From Halopseudomonas sp033852045 (GTDB lineage Bacteria > Pseudomonadota > Gammaproteobacteria > Pseudomonadales > Pseudomonadaceae), in contig JAWSVF010000004.1 in assembly GCA_033852045.1 (NCBI GenBank), forward strand, positions 434,001 to 498,000: DNA of 64,000 nt, read 5' to 3'. The translations under genes and the position numbers were made by a program. Shown here piece by piece: positions 25,601 to 34,766 of the stretch; the first letter of the stretch is position 1; each line of letters opens with the position of its first letter. The notes under the pieces are model-generated. The model saw nothing but the letters and a program-made list of their open reading frames with translations. It did no database searches and was not told where the DNA came from.

Positions 25601-27493
25601 CTCGTTGACTTCGTGGATGTCGAGCTCGCGGTCAAGCGCAAAGGTAAATTCGAAATCGTGAATCCAGAACTCCTGTCCGTCGTGTCTTTTGAACAGGAAC
25701 GGAAACTCGCCCATGACCCGTAGTCCCAGATTTTCCAGGATTGGCATGACATCCGAGAGAGGCAAGGGTTCACCAAGATGATAGATCTTGCAGTGCAGTA
25801 CGCCCGGCTTCTGCGATAGCGGCTGGTAAAAGCTCATCGCCAGAGGCCGCTCGGCTGTCAGCGACAGGATATGCTGAATATCCACTACGCCGCTGGCGGC
25901 AGTGAAGCGCTCTGCATAACCAGCAGGGAAGCCTTCAGCAAAATCTTCCAGCACGGCCGTGGCCGTCGCTTCACCCAGACTTTCGTTGAGACGATCACTG
26001 AAATCGTCATGCCAGTCGCGGCAGACGCGAATAATGTCCTGCTCTATCTTGGCTGGATCGATGACCAGATCCTGCTTGGGATCAACGCTCAGAATGAACT
26101 GCGTACGAGCCAGCACCGACTCGGAAAAATAGGTCCAGAACTCGCAATCGCTGGCATGCAATCGCTCCATCAGGACAGCCTGGATCTTCAGGCGTATCTC
26201 GGTGGAATAGATTTCGCGCGGAACATAGACAAGGCAATAATAGAAACGCCCATAATTACCACTGCGAAGAAAGACCCGAATCTGATTGCGCTCCTGGATC
26301 TGCACAATGCTCAAGGCGGTATCGCGTAACTGCGCTTCGGACATCTGGAAAAGGTCATCGCGCGGCAGCACTTGCAGGGCCTGGTCGAGCTCCTTGCCGA
26401 GGTGACTGTGGGAGGTGAACCCCGACGCTTCACGCACTGCAGCCACTTTCTGACGTAGATGGGGAATACGTTCGACCGTACCGGCATAGACTCGGGAGGT
26501 ATAGAGCCCCATGAAGCGGTGTTCGACTACCACCTGTCCCTGTTTATCTACCTCGCGAATCGATACATAATCCGGATAGGCTGGCCGATGCACCTTGCTG
26601 GAAACTGACGCCTTGGCAAACGAAAGCAATACCGGCTCGCGCAGGTAATCGACGACCTTGTCGGGCAGTCCTACCAGGGATTCATCCCGGACATTCAGCG
26701 CCAGCACACCCAGACTGTGTTCGGGCTGAATACCCAGGCGCTGCTCCTTGAGGCCTTCGGTAATATTGAAACGCTCGTAGCCGAGGAACGTGAAATGATC
26801 CTCGAGCAACCAGCCCAGAAACGCTTCACACTCCTTGCGCTCCTCGGCTGGAAAAAATCCGAATTGCTTACCTTTAAGTGCTTTGATTACCGTTTCAGCC
26901 TGATCTCGCATGGCGCCGAAATCGGCGACGGCGGCCCTCACATGGCTGAGAACTTCTTCTAGCGACGTACAAAGACGCTTGAGCTCGGCGGCACTGCCAC
27001 AACGGTCGATTTCAATGTACATCACCGACTCATGCTGAGCTGCGGCCTGCTGGCTTTGCGGCGGCAAAACCGTGTTCAGTTCGCCCTTGGCATTCCGCTT
27101 GACGGCCAGCACACTGTTTTGCAAGGTATGGATCGCGTAACCCTGGCGGTTCAGTTCCATACGCACCGAATCAACCAGGAAGGGAGAGTCGGAGTGGAGA
27201 ATTTCGACCACCGAATGGGTGGATTGCCAGCCGTGTTGCTGAGTGTCAGGATTGAATACCCTGAGCTTCTCACCGGAGCCGGTGTATTGTTGTAAAAAGC
27301 GCCAGAATGACAGGGTGCAACCGAGAAGATCAGTGTCGTGTCGGGCTAGCAATTCCTCCAGCGGCACTATGCCAAAAAACTGCTCGCTGAAACGAATAAT
27401 GGATTCCCGCTCCTCAGGCTGAACGAGCTTTTCGAGACGTTCTTGCAAAATGTTTAGGAATTCTTTTCTACTGCTGGCCATGATGAACGCCAT
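22640..27493 (-). CDS. gdhB: NAD-dependent glutamate dehydrogenase, 180-kDa class
   Basis: Oxidatively deaminates glutamate to 2-oxoglutarate and ammonium with NAD. 1617 residues, matching the large L_GDH class of Pseudomonas (about 1620). The N-terminal ~700 residues hold ACT-like regulatory segments. The catalytic region is recognised by GGLRWSDREEDYRTEVLGLV near 850, VPVGAKGGFV with the active-site lysine, GDMAGDVFGNG, and NGGIGTYVKSS near 1110. The frame extends to 27652, but ATG 27493 (MAFIMASSRKEF) has GGAGG just upstream and matches the family start. It is divergent from the MoxR operon. It carries the catabolic direction, complementing the ammonium-producing nirBD in this window. Confidence 0.95.
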   Translation of the reverse strand: MAFIMASSRKEFLNILQERLEKLVQPEERESIIRFSEQFFGIVPLEELLARHDTDLLGCTLSFWRFLQQYTGSGEKLRVFNPDTQQHGWQSTHSVVEILHSDSPFLVDSVRMELNRQGYAIHTLQNSVLAVKRNAKGELNTVLPPQSQQAAAQHESVMYIEIDRCGSAAELKRLCTSLEEVLSHVRAAVADFGAMRDQAETVIKALKGKQFGFFPAEERKECEAFLGWLLEDHFTFLGYERFNITEGLKEQRLGIQPEHSLGVLALNVRDESLVGLPDKVVDYLREPVLLSFAKASVSSKVHRPAYPDYVSIREVDKQGQVVVEHRFMGLYTSRVYAGTVERIPHLRQKVAAVREASGFTSHSHLGKELDQALQVLPRDDLFQMSEAQLRDTALSIVQIQERNQIRVFLRSGNYGRFYYCLVYVPREIYSTEIRLKIQAVLMERLHASDCEFWTYFSESVLARTQFILSVDPKQDLVIDPAKIEQDIIRVCRDWHDDFSDRLNESLGEATATAVLEDFAEGFPAGYAERFTAASGVVDIQHILSLTAERPLAMSFYQPLSQKPGVLHCKIYHLGEPLPLSDVMPILENLGLRVMGEFPFLFKRHDGQEFWIHDFEFTFALDRELDIHEVNELFRDAFEQTWRGLAENDGFNRLVLLARMPWRDVALLRAYARYLKQIRLGFELPYIASTLVGHADIARELVRLFKTRFYLARKLSADDLEDMQQRLEQAILGALDQVAVLNEDRILRRYLELIKATLRTNFYQTDSQGDAKDYFSLKLDPRAIAELPLPKPMYEVFVYSPRFEGVHLRGGKVARGGLRWSDREEDYRTEVLGLVKAQQVKNAVIVPVGAKGGFVPRRLPVGGTRDEVQQEAIACYKLFIRGLLDLTDNLVEGVVVPPDQVVRHDEDDPYLVVAADKGTATFSDIANGIAADYGFWLGDAFASGGSAGYDHKKMGITAKGAWVSVQRHFRELGINIQTDPVSVLGIGDMAGDVFGNGLLLSRSLKMVAAFNHQHIFIDPDPDPETSFVERQRLFDLPRSSWSDYDTKLISAGGGIFERSLKQITLTPQMRELFAIKAEKLTPNELIHNLLKAPVDLIWNGGIGTYVKSSSETHIDVGDKANDILRVDGRDLRCRVIGEGGNLGMTQLGRVEFCLNGGAVNTDFIDNAGGVDCSDHEVNIKILLNEVVEAGDMTGKQRDKLLASMTKDVSSLVLANNYKQTQAISLAQRQAVKAMTEYRRYITQMESSGKLSRSLEFIPEDDQLAERTARGQGLTRPELSILISYSKADLKESLVDSDVPEDSYLARELGTAFPGVLEKKYPAALSSHRLRREIISTQLANDLVNHMGITFLRRLQQSTGSPPSDLARGYVVARDVFKLKSHFASIEALDYQVPAEVQLELMDDLMRLGRRATRWFVRNRRRDLDPEREIAHFAPRVEALAEQFDSLLEGPVRAQWEARFEAYSKAGVPEPIARLVAGTTNFFTLLGIIEAADTTGQPEQRVAQVFFALGSELRLPWFGQQINGLSVDNHWQALARESYRDDLDAQARSMTVSVMHDCDQSLSPDVLVKEWVARNPLMVKRWRTMLSDLKNAGGGDYPMIAVAMRELLDLAQASRHTVN

Positions 27494-27636
27494 ACTGCCT
27501 CCAGATGAACCTGCAAGGCGCACGCCCGCAGGGTGTTGCAGTGGGTAACGGGTGTAATACGCGGTATCCTGCCGGGCCCGCGATTTTTTGATTATCAATA
27601 GTCTAGACCATAGTGTGTTGCCGGAGTGACAATTAG

Positions 27637-28665
27637 ATGGACAGGTCGCCAATGGACAGGGATGAACCGGATATGGACACGACAGTCAGAACGGAAAACA
27701 CGCTCATGACGCACCACGAATCACTGATGAATCTACGTTCCTGGATGGGGCAACAGATTTTTGGCCAGGAGCAGCTGGTTGACCGCATGCTTATCTGCCT
27801 TTTGGCTGGAGGCCATGTGCTCGTGGAAGGCGCTCCCGGTCTGGCCAAGACCAAGGCTATCAAGGCCCTTTCCGAAGCTATCGAGGCCGATTTTCACCGC
27901 ATTCAGTTCACCCCTGATCTGCTCCCGGCCGATATAACAGGTACAGAGATATACCGACCTGAAACCGCCAGTTTCAGCTTTCAACAAGGTCCGATCTTTC
28001 ATCATCTGGTTCTTGCCGACGAGATCAACCGTGCGCCCGCCAAGGTCCAGTCCGCGCTACTCGAAGCCATGGCCGAACGTCAGGTGAGTATCGGCAGGGA
28101 AACCTATCCCCTGCCCGAACTGTTCATGGTGATGGCGACCCAGAATCCGATTGAACAGGAAGGTACCTATCCGCTACCGGAGGCACAGCTGGACCGCTTT
28201 CTGATGCACGTGCGTATCGGCTTTCCGGACGCGGCACTTGAGCGTCAGATCCTGCATCTTGCCCGCGGCGAGGCCCAGGGCGTGAATGCCAGTATTGAGC
28301 AGCGGATCAGTCAGGAAAGCATTCTTGCAGCGCGTCAGGAAGTCCTCGGCCTGTTCATGGCCGACGCGGTGGAGGAGTATCTGATCCAACTGATCATGGC
28401 TACCCGGCGCCCCGAACTCTATAGCGCTCAACTGGCCGAGTGGATCGAGCTGGGAGCAAGCCCGCGCGGGACGATAGCCCTTGACCGTTGTGCGCGTGCC
28501 CACGCATGGCTGGCTGGCCGGGACTTCGTCAGCCCTGAAGATGTTCAGGCCATTGTGCACGATGTATTACGTCATCGCCTGATCCTGAGCTTCGAGGCCG
28601 AAGCTGCCGGTATCGATGCTGATCGGGCAATCAATCTGCTGGTCGAATCCGTCGCAGTGGTATGA
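27637..28665 (+). CDS. MoxR-family AAA+ ATPase
   Basis: Chaperone-like ATPase that works with von Willebrand factor A proteins. 342 residues from the longest start: Walker A EGAPGLAKT (65-72), Walker B LVLADEINRAPAKVQ, sensor 1 VMATQNPIEQEGTYPLPEAQ and DRFLM, then the lid domain. Start choice is uncertain: ATG 27637 has GGAG 10 nt upstream, but ATGs at 27652, 27673 and 27706 are possible, and family members usually begin near the last (MTHHESLMNLRSWMG). First gene of a six-gene operon; it overlaps the next gene by four bases. In Bat systems this protein is implicated in stress tolerance; the client here is unknown. Confidence 0.9.
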   Translation: MDRSPMDRDEPDMDTTVRTENTLMTHHESLMNLRSWMGQQIFGQEQLVDRMLICLLAGGHVLVEGAPGLAKTKAIKALSEAIEADFHRIQFTPDLLPADITGTEIYRPETASFSFQQGPIFHHLVLADEINRAPAKVQSALLEAMAERQVSIGRETYPLPELFMVMATQNPIEQEGTYPLPEAQLDRFLMHVRIGFPDAALERQILHLARGEAQGVNASIEQRISQESILAARQEVLGLFMADAVEEYLIQLIMATRRPELYSAQLAEWIELGASPRGTIALDRCARAHAWLAGRDFVSPEDVQAIVHDVLRHRLILSFEAEAAGIDADRAINLLVESVAVV

Positions 28666-29636
28666 ACGTGAACACCCCCGACGCCCAACGCGAGCCAACA
28701 ATGGACGAGCGTCTGTTTGTCAGCCTTGATACGTTGCTGGACAGCCGCCACCAATGCCAGCGAACGCCCCTTTTTCGTGGTCCCATGCAGGCCAGCCGCC
28801 AACTCGGCAGGCAGTATTCGCGTCTGCGTGGCAGAGGCGTTGATTTTGACCAGGTACGGGCCTACCAGCCTGGTGATGATATCCGCAGCATCGACTGGCG
28901 CGTAACAGCGCGTACCGGGAAGGTTCACACCAAGGTCTTCAATGAGGAGCGCGAGAGACCGGTGTTTATCGTGTGCGAACAGAGTAACCGACTGTTCTTC
29001 GGCAGCCAGCTGTGTTTCAAGTCGGTTCTCGCCGCCAGGGCCTGCAGCCTGATTGCCTGGACCGCTCTGGCGCAAAATGATCGTGTAGGTGGCGTGGTTT
29101 TCGGCAAGGCATGTCATGAGGTCAGGCCACAACGCAACCGGCAATCACTTCTACGTCTTTTCAGACTGCTGATCGACGCCAATCACAGCCTGACCCCACC
29201 CGCAGATTCAACGGATGAACCACCGCGAGAGTTACTCAATCAAGCCCTGCGTCACACCCGCGAAGTTGTTCGTCCAGGCAGCATTCTCTACATCATCTGC
29301 GACCATAGCGCTGTAGACGGTGTCAATCAGTCGCTGTTGGCCCCCCTTGCCCTGCACAACGACCTGGTTCTTCTGCCTCTATTCGACACCCTCGACGCCG
29401 AGCTGCCCGCTGCTGACCAACTGGATTTCATTCAGAATGATCAGCGGCTGAGTATTAACTCCCGGGAAGCATCCGTACGCGGCGCATACGCAGCGCAGTT
29501 TGTGGCCCAACAGGTGGCCTGGGAGCAACTGGCCCGCCGTTTGGGATGTTCACTGTTCAGCCTGAATACTGCCAGCCCTGCACAGTCCCAGATTGGTACC
29601 ATGTTCAACGCCCACAAAAGGCGCAGTAGAACGTGA
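28662..29636 (+). CDS. DUF58 domain-containing protein
   Basis: 324 residues. The signature RRGRGxxFxxxRxYQPGDDxRxxDW appears as GRGVDFDQVRAYQPGDDIRS then IDWRVTARTG, and downstream ERERPVFIVCEQS starts the vWA-like half of DUF58 proteins. No signal peptide, so it is cytoplasmic. It overlaps moxR by ATGA and the next gene by GTGA, so the set is translationally coupled. DUF58 proteins are constant partners of MoxR ATPases and Bat proteins; biochemical role unknown. Confidence 0.9.
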   Translation: MNVNTPDAQREPTMDERLFVSLDTLLDSRHQCQRTPLFRGPMQASRQLGRQYSRLRGRGVDFDQVRAYQPGDDIRSIDWRVTARTGKVHTKVFNEERERPVFIVCEQSNRLFFGSQLCFKSVLAARACSLIAWTALAQNDRVGGVVFGKACHEVRPQRNRQSLLRLFRLLIDANHSLTPPADSTDEPPRELLNQALRHTREVVRPGSILYIICDHSAVDGVNQSLLAPLALHNDLVLLPLFDTLDAELPAADQLDFIQNDQRLSINSREASVRGAYAAQFVAQQVAWEQLARRLGCSLFSLNTASPAQSQIGTMFNAHKRRSRT

Positions 29637-30094
29637 CCGAGGCTCTCTACCAATCGCTCATCCATCCGGTTGCGCCACCGCCCGTGCCCTGGTGGCCACC
29701 CGCTCCCGGCTGGTGGATACTACTCGCTCTGGCGCTGGCAACGGCCTTTGCGCTTCCCTGGCTGGCGCTGCGCTGGAGACGGCTGGTCGCCCATCGACGC
29801 AAAACCAATCAGGCGCTCAAGGATATACCCGCAGACCTGCCTGATCAGCAGTGGCTCAGCGAAATCAACAGCCTCCTGAAGCGCTTGCTGATTCGCCGCG
29901 GCGAGGTGACCCCAACCCGTTTGTTCGGCAAACAGTGGCTGGATTATCTGTGTGATGGATACCCCCGGCCACAGCGCAGCCACCTGGCTCCCCTGGCGGC
30001 GGATCTCTACCGCCAGGCACCCAACCTGAGCCATGAACAACGTCGCGCCTTGCTGCGTGAACTGCGCCGCTGGATGAGACATAACCATGTTTGA
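29633..30094 (+). CDS. DUF4381 family membrane protein
   Basis: 153 residues: a proline/tryptophan-rich start (IHPVAPPPVPWWPPAPGWW), one transmembrane helix (about 27-48), then a cytoplasmic basic helical domain (LLKRLLIRRGEVTPTRLFGK, ending LLRELRRWMRHNHV). This is the layout of DUF4381 proteins always found between DUF58 and BatA genes. The start is GTG 29633 inside the preceding stop (GTGA); the end overlaps the next gene by 8 bases. Function unknown; it probably bridges the ATPase/DUF58 pair to the membrane VWA proteins. Confidence 0.85.
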   Translation: MTEALYQSLIHPVAPPPVPWWPPAPGWWILLALALATAFALPWLALRWRRLVAHRRKTNQALKDIPADLPDQQWLSEINSLLKRLLIRRGEVTPTRLFGKQWLDYLCDGYPRPQRSHLAPLAADLYRQAPNLSHEQRRALLRELRRWMRHNHV

Positions 30095-31067
30095 GCTGCA
30101 CTGGCCGGCGGCCTTTCTGTTACTGCCCCTGCCCTGGCTTTTGCGCTGGCTGCTCCCAGCTGCCGCCGTTCCAAGCACTGCGCTTCAGGTCGGCTTTCTC
30201 CCGCGAATTGAACAACTGAAAAGTAACGTAGGCCCCGTTCAATCGGAGCGTCGCCGTTGGCCATTCATCATCATCTGGTTACTCCTGCTGATCGCGGCAA
30301 GTCGACCCCAATGGCTGGGCGAGCCCTTACCGATGAGTATCAGCGGGCGAGACATGATGCTGGCCGTGGACCTTTCAGGCAGCATGGAATATCAGGATAT
30401 GCAGCTTGATGGTGAGCCAGTACCGCGCATGGCTGTGGTCCAGCGGCTGGTTGCCAACTTCATCGCGGAGCGCCAGGGAGACAGGCTGGGACTTATACTG
30501 TTTGGCTCCACCGCTTATGTGCAAGCGCCTCTGACCCATGATCTTGACAGCCTGAACCAGTGGATGGATGAATCCTTCGTCGGGCTTGCCGGCCGGGAGA
30601 CAGCCATCGGCGATGCCATCGGCCTGTCCATCAAGAGGCTGGCCGAAGAGCCGGCCGAAAGCCGCGTACTGGTATTGATTACCGATGGCGCCAACACGGC
30701 AGGGCAGGTTAACCCCCTTCGGGCTGCCCGGTTCGCCGCCAGCGAAGGCATCCGTATCTTTACCATAGGCGTCGGCGCAGACAGGTCACAGCCCACGCAA
30801 ATCGCGACCCGCGATCCCTCCGTCGATCTCGACGAAGGGACCCTTGTGGATGTCGCACTGGCGACGGGGGGCGAGTATTTTCGCGCGCGCAATGGCCAGG
30901 ATATTGAGGACATCTATCGTCGTATCGACATGCTCGAGCCCGCGTTACGCGACAGCGGCCCGAGGCGTCGTGCCCGCCCGCTCTACCCCTGGCCACTGGG
31001 TCTGGCGATGCTTCTGACCCTGGCTTTTGCTGCCAACGGGGTCTACCGGAGGCGCCATGCAGACTGA
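30087..31067 (+). CDS. batA: BatA-like von Willebrand factor A membrane protein
   Basis: 326 residues: two N-terminal hydrophobic segments (about 8-25 and 60-72), a VWA domain from ~88 with an intact metal-ion-dependent adhesion site (DLSGSM, then T in GRETAIGDAIG and D in LITDGANT), and a final transmembrane helix (about 303-320). Topology would place the VWA domain in the periplasm, or between membrane helices. It overlaps both neighbours. Aerotolerance operon (Bat) proteins help oxidative stress tolerance in Bacteroides and are linked to MoxR in many bacteria; the role in pseudomonads is not settled. Confidence 0.9.
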   Translation: MFELHWPAAFLLLPLPWLLRWLLPAAAVPSTALQVGFLPRIEQLKSNVGPVQSERRRWPFIIIWLLLLIAASRPQWLGEPLPMSISGRDMMLAVDLSGSMEYQDMQLDGEPVPRMAVVQRLVANFIAERQGDRLGLILFGSTAYVQAPLTHDLDSLNQWMDESFVGLAGRETAIGDAIGLSIKRLAEEPAESRVLVLITDGANTAGQVNPLRAARFAASEGIRIFTIGVGADRSQPTQIATRDPSVDLDEGTLVDVALATGGEYFRARNGQDIEDIYRRIDMLEPALRDSGPRRRARPLYPWPLGLAMLLTLAFAANGVYRRRHAD

Positions 31068-32946
31068 GATTCTTGACGGCCTCACTCTGGCACGTCCCTT
31101 CTGGCTACTTTTGCTGATTCCATGCCTGGCACTCAGCTGGTTGCTTTACCGCCGCATCAATCACTACTCCCCATGGCATAGCCTGCTCCCCGCGGTGATG
31201 CGCGAGGCGCTTTTACAACGCGAGCCCGGCAAGGATCACGCCGGACGTTTTGTCCTCCTGGCCTCAGCATGGACTCTGGCGATCGTCGCGCTGAGCGGGC
31301 CGGTCTGGGAAGGCGAGTCACCCGTGGTGCGTCTCAATCAGTCTGCTGTTGTTGTGGTGCTGGACCTTTCCCACAACATGCTGGCCAATGATCTCTCCCC
31401 TACCCGTCTAGAGCGAGCCCGGCTGAAGATCCGTGATCTGTTGCAAATCCGCAGTGATAGTCAGATCGCCCTGGTGGCTTACGCCGGCAGTGCGCATCGC
31501 GTAACCCCCTTGAGCTCCGACCAGTCCACACTGATCAATCTACTCAACGGCCTGAGTCCGGACATCATGCCGGTCAGCGGCTCGAATCTTGGCAGCGCAC
31601 TGGAACTGGCAGAACAAATGGTCTCCCCACTACCCCCAGACACTACGCAGATTCTGTTGATAACCGGGGGTGTGGAAGATACTCAGCTCAAGGCCTTGAG
31701 CGAAGCAGCCAAAAGGCTGGGCCGACAACTGTCGATTCTGGGGACCGGCACCGCCGAAGGTGCACCAGTGGCATTACCCGAGGGTGGCTTCATGCGCGAT
31801 AAGCAAGGCCGCATTCTGTTACCCCGCCTGGATAACCAGGCGCTAGTCACCATTGCCCGGGGTACCGGCGCCAGCTATCACGACATCACACGGGATGATA
31901 CCGACCTGCTCAGCCTGCTTCAGCCCCTTTCGCTGACCAGTCTGAGCGACCCGGACAGCTCAGCAAGTCGCAGCGACCAGGGGCATTGGTTGCTACTACT
32001 ATTGCTGCCCCTGGCAGCCCTGGGTGCCCGACGGGGATGGCTGGGACTCATGCTGTGCGCCATGTTATTGCCAACGACCGCTGATGCAGACTCCATCATC
32101 TGGCAGAATCTCTGGCAACGCCCTGATCAACAGGCTGCTGATCTGCTCGTCCAAGACAAGCCTGGCCCAGCAGCTGAGCGTTTTGAAGACCCCCACTGGG
32201 CAGCATGGGCACTCTACCAGGCGGGTGATTACACTGGCGCCGCCGATGCCTACGAGCAGTTGGTACAGCAGGATCCGGATAACCCGCAACACCATTTCAA
32301 CCACGGTACCGCGCTGGCCATGGGCGGTGAGCTGCAGGATGCGTTGGAGGCCTATGAGCAGACGCTGACCCGCGCCCCTGACCACGCTGCCGCCCGGCAC
32401 AACCGCAGCCGTATTGAGGCGCTGATCGAAGAGCAGGCGCGCCAGGCCGAGCAGCAGGAAGCAAATACCGAATCCGATGGCAGCGAGGCCCAGGCGGGCG
32501 AAACCATAACGGACCAGGAGGATCAGGGTAGCGGCTCCACGCCCAGCCCTGAAGACGCAACGCGTGCCGACTACCAGAGCCAACAGCCCAGCCCTCCTTC
32601 CGGCCCGACGTCCCCACCCGTCGACAACCCTCCGGCGTCCGCAGAGTCGAATGACAACTCAGAGACAATGACAGGTTCAGGGTCGGATACACGGGCAGGT
32701 ACGCGGGTAGAAGCCCTTGATGATGACCAAACGCCTAGAGCAACTGCAACGATGAACGGTGAGATGCCAGCGGTATCATCAGATCAGTTGGCCCCGCTGC
32801 CGGACGCCCCACAGAAAGTCCTCGAGCCGGAACAAGAGGCTGCGTTGCAGCAATGGCTGAGGGAGGTGCCGGACAATCCTACGGACTTGCTGCGCCGCAA
32901 GTTTCTCTATCAACGACTTCAGCAACTGGAAGAACGCTCACGATGA
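31057..32946 (+). CDS. batB: BatB/BatC-type protein: VWA domain fused to TPR repeats
   Basis: 629 residues. N-terminal membrane helices (about 12-30, 62-80), a VWA domain (about 95-275), two hydrophobic segments (about 305-345), then two to three TPR units (WAAWALYQAGDYTGAADAYE; HHFNHGTALAMGGELQDALE) and a long acidic, Ser/Pro/Gln-rich disordered tail (about 465-590). The MIDAS is unusual: DLSHN where DxSxS is expected, so the last serine is replaced by asparagine and metal binding may be altered. ATG 31057 with GGAGG 4 nt upstream is preferred over a longer frame from 31027. It overlaps batA by 11 bases and batD by 4. Confidence 0.88.
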   Translation: MQTEILDGLTLARPFWLLLLIPCLALSWLLYRRINHYSPWHSLLPAVMREALLQREPGKDHAGRFVLLASAWTLAIVALSGPVWEGESPVVRLNQSAVVVVLDLSHNMLANDLSPTRLERARLKIRDLLQIRSDSQIALVAYAGSAHRVTPLSSDQSTLINLLNGLSPDIMPVSGSNLGSALELAEQMVSPLPPDTTQILLITGGVEDTQLKALSEAAKRLGRQLSILGTGTAEGAPVALPEGGFMRDKQGRILLPRLDNQALVTIARGTGASYHDITRDDTDLLSLLQPLSLTSLSDPDSSASRSDQGHWLLLLLLPLAALGARRGWLGLMLCAMLLPTTADADSIIWQNLWQRPDQQAADLLVQDKPGPAAERFEDPHWAAWALYQAGDYTGAADAYEQLVQQDPDNPQHHFNHGTALAMGGELQDALEAYEQTLTRAPDHAAARHNRSRIEALIEEQARQAEQQEANTESDGSEAQAGETITDQEDQGSGSTPSPEDATRADYQSQQPSPPSGPTSPPVDNPPASAESNDNSETMTGSGSDTRAGTRVEALDDDQTPRATATMNGEMPAVSSDQLAPLPDAPQKVLEPEQEAALQQWLREVPDNPTDLLRRKFLYQRLQQLEERSR

Positions 32947-34610
32947 TCAGACTAATGCTATGGCTCTGCATCCTGATATTCTCTGTTCCAGCCGGGGCCG
33001 CCCTTGAGGCCAGCGTAGACAGAACGCGGCTGATCGAAGGCGAAACCCTTGAACTAACTCTGGAAACCGAAGCAGCCAATCGGTTCAACCTTCCGGAACT
33101 GGCGCCCCTGGAAGAGCATTTTGCTATACAGAACAGTCGACAGCTCAGTCTGGTCAGTCAGCTCGATGGCAAAACCCAACCAGTGACCCGCTGGGTCATT
33201 ACCCTGCTCCCCAAGCGCACTGGCTATGTGGTGATCCCGCCGCTGAGTGTCGACACCCTCAGCAGCGACCCGATCAGTCTTCAGGTTCTGACCAGCAGTG
33301 AGGCTGCACGGGACAATACCGCACAGATGGCGCCTGTCTTCATCGACGCCGAAGTGGATACCGAAACGCCCTACGTACAGGCTCAGGTTCTGCTTACCCT
33401 GCGGGTCTATCATTCAGTTTCACTGTATGACGACTCAACCCTCACCGGCCTGGACTTTCCGGATGCCCGAGTGGAAAGTCTCGGACCACCACGCAACTAC
33501 GAACGACTGATCAACGGTATTCGCCACGGCGTCATCGAAGTACGTTACGCGATCTTTCCGCAACGCAGCGGTGAGCTCGAGGTGCCATCCCAGCTATTCA
33601 CCGCCACCACCATGCCCTCACGCTCTGCTGACAGCGCGCTTTCACGGGGCCGGCTGGTGCAGGTAAGGTCTCCTGGAATCAATCTGCAGGTACGCCCCAT
33701 ACCCCCGAACTATCCACCGGGAGCACCCTGGTTGCCAGCAACTGACTTGAGTTTGTCCCAGAGCTGGCAGCCGGATCCGGGGCTCGATCTACTCGCCGGA
33801 GAGTCCCTGACCCGCACCCTCACTGTCACCGCAGAAGGTCTGAATGCCAGCCAGCTTCCCGAGCTCAGCAGCCTTGGCGAGGCTGCCATCACCGGGCTAC
33901 GCGAATATACCGACCAGCCAGAACTGGAGAATTCAGTAGTCGACAATGGCATAAGCGGATTACGACAGGACAGTGCCGCCCTGCTCGTCCAGCAAGCTGG
34001 CGCATTTCAGATTCCAGCACTGCGGCTTTACTGGTGGGACACCGCGTCAGACAGCTTGCGCGAGACACAGTTAGACCCGATCGCATTGAATGTAATGAGT
34101 AGTCAAAGCTTCGCGGCCGCTGCGCCGCCTGCTTCAGTCCAGGCGAGCGAGGAATTCCTGGTATCTCCGCTTCTTTGGCCCTGGCAACTGGCTACCGCAC
34201 TATTGGGTCTGGCGCTGATAATTTCCCTGGGAGCTCTGTGGCGTTTACGTGGGGTACTGCAGCGCTTGAACAATCCATACCAGGATGAAGAAATATTCGA
34301 CGAGGAAATCCAGGGCAATCCCCTTACCGACCTGCAGAGTGCATGCCGCACCAACCAGCCGGCCGAAGCGCGCAAGGCACTGGAGACCTGGGCGCGGCAA
34401 CAGGATAGTGAAGGCCTGATAGGTCTGACCCATCTGCACCCCGAGCTCGCAGAAGCTCTGGACGAACTCAACGCCTGCCTGTTCGGCCAGGCAGAACATA
34501 ACTGGCGCGGAAAACCTCTCTGGCGCGCGGTTCGGATGGTTGTTCAGAGCCGCAAACGTCAGAGCGAAGCACTCGAACCCGCACTCGATAGCCTTTACCC
34601 CAAGGTCTGA
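32943..34610 (+). CDS. batD: BatD-like protein
   Basis: 555 residues: signal peptide (cut near PAGAALEA), beta-rich periplasmic domains (LEASVDRTRLIEGETLELTL at the mature start is typical of BatD), one transmembrane helix (about 415-435) and a cytoplasmic helical tail (about 440-555). The frame is open upstream, but ATG 32943 overlaps the batB stop (ATGA) and gives the signal peptide directly. Last gene of the MoxR-Bat operon; the terminator at 34734-34749 follows after ~120 bases. Confidence 0.88.
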   Translation: MIRLMLWLCILIFSVPAGAALEASVDRTRLIEGETLELTLETEAANRFNLPELAPLEEHFAIQNSRQLSLVSQLDGKTQPVTRWVITLLPKRTGYVVIPPLSVDTLSSDPISLQVLTSSEAARDNTAQMAPVFIDAEVDTETPYVQAQVLLTLRVYHSVSLYDDSTLTGLDFPDARVESLGPPRNYERLINGIRHGVIEVRYAIFPQRSGELEVPSQLFTATTMPSRSADSALSRGRLVQVRSPGINLQVRPIPPNYPPGAPWLPATDLSLSQSWQPDPGLDLLAGESLTRTLTVTAEGLNASQLPELSSLGEAAITGLREYTDQPELENSVVDNGISGLRQDSAALLVQQAGAFQIPALRLYWWDTASDSLRETQLDPIALNVMSSQSFAAAAPPASVQASEEFLVSPLLWPWQLATALLGLALIISLGALWRLRGVLQRLNNPYQDEEIFDEEIQGNPLTDLQSACRTNQPAEARKALETWARQQDSEGLIGLTHLHPELAEALDELNACLFGQAEHNWRGKPLWRAVRMVVQSRKRQSEALEPALDSLYPKV

Positions 34611-34724
34611 GGTTTGGCAACTCGACTCTGAAAGCGGGGGGCTGAGTCTAAGGATTCATAGCTGATGGCTCTGGAACCAAGCTTCTAGTTTTCAGACTGA
34701 AGCCTGAGACCCACCCCTGACAGC

Positions 34725-34758
34725 AAAAAAAAACGCCCCGTCAGGGGCGTTTTATATT
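34725..34758. terminator. Bidirectional intrinsic terminator between batD and the RND gene
   Basis: CGCCCC (34734-34739), loop GTCA, GGGGCG (34744-34749). TTTTATATT follows on the plus strand, and nine As precede it, giving U9 for minus-strand transcripts. It separates the convergent Bat operon and RND transporter operon and can serve both. Confidence 0.9.
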
Positions 34759-34766
34759 ACGGCTAA

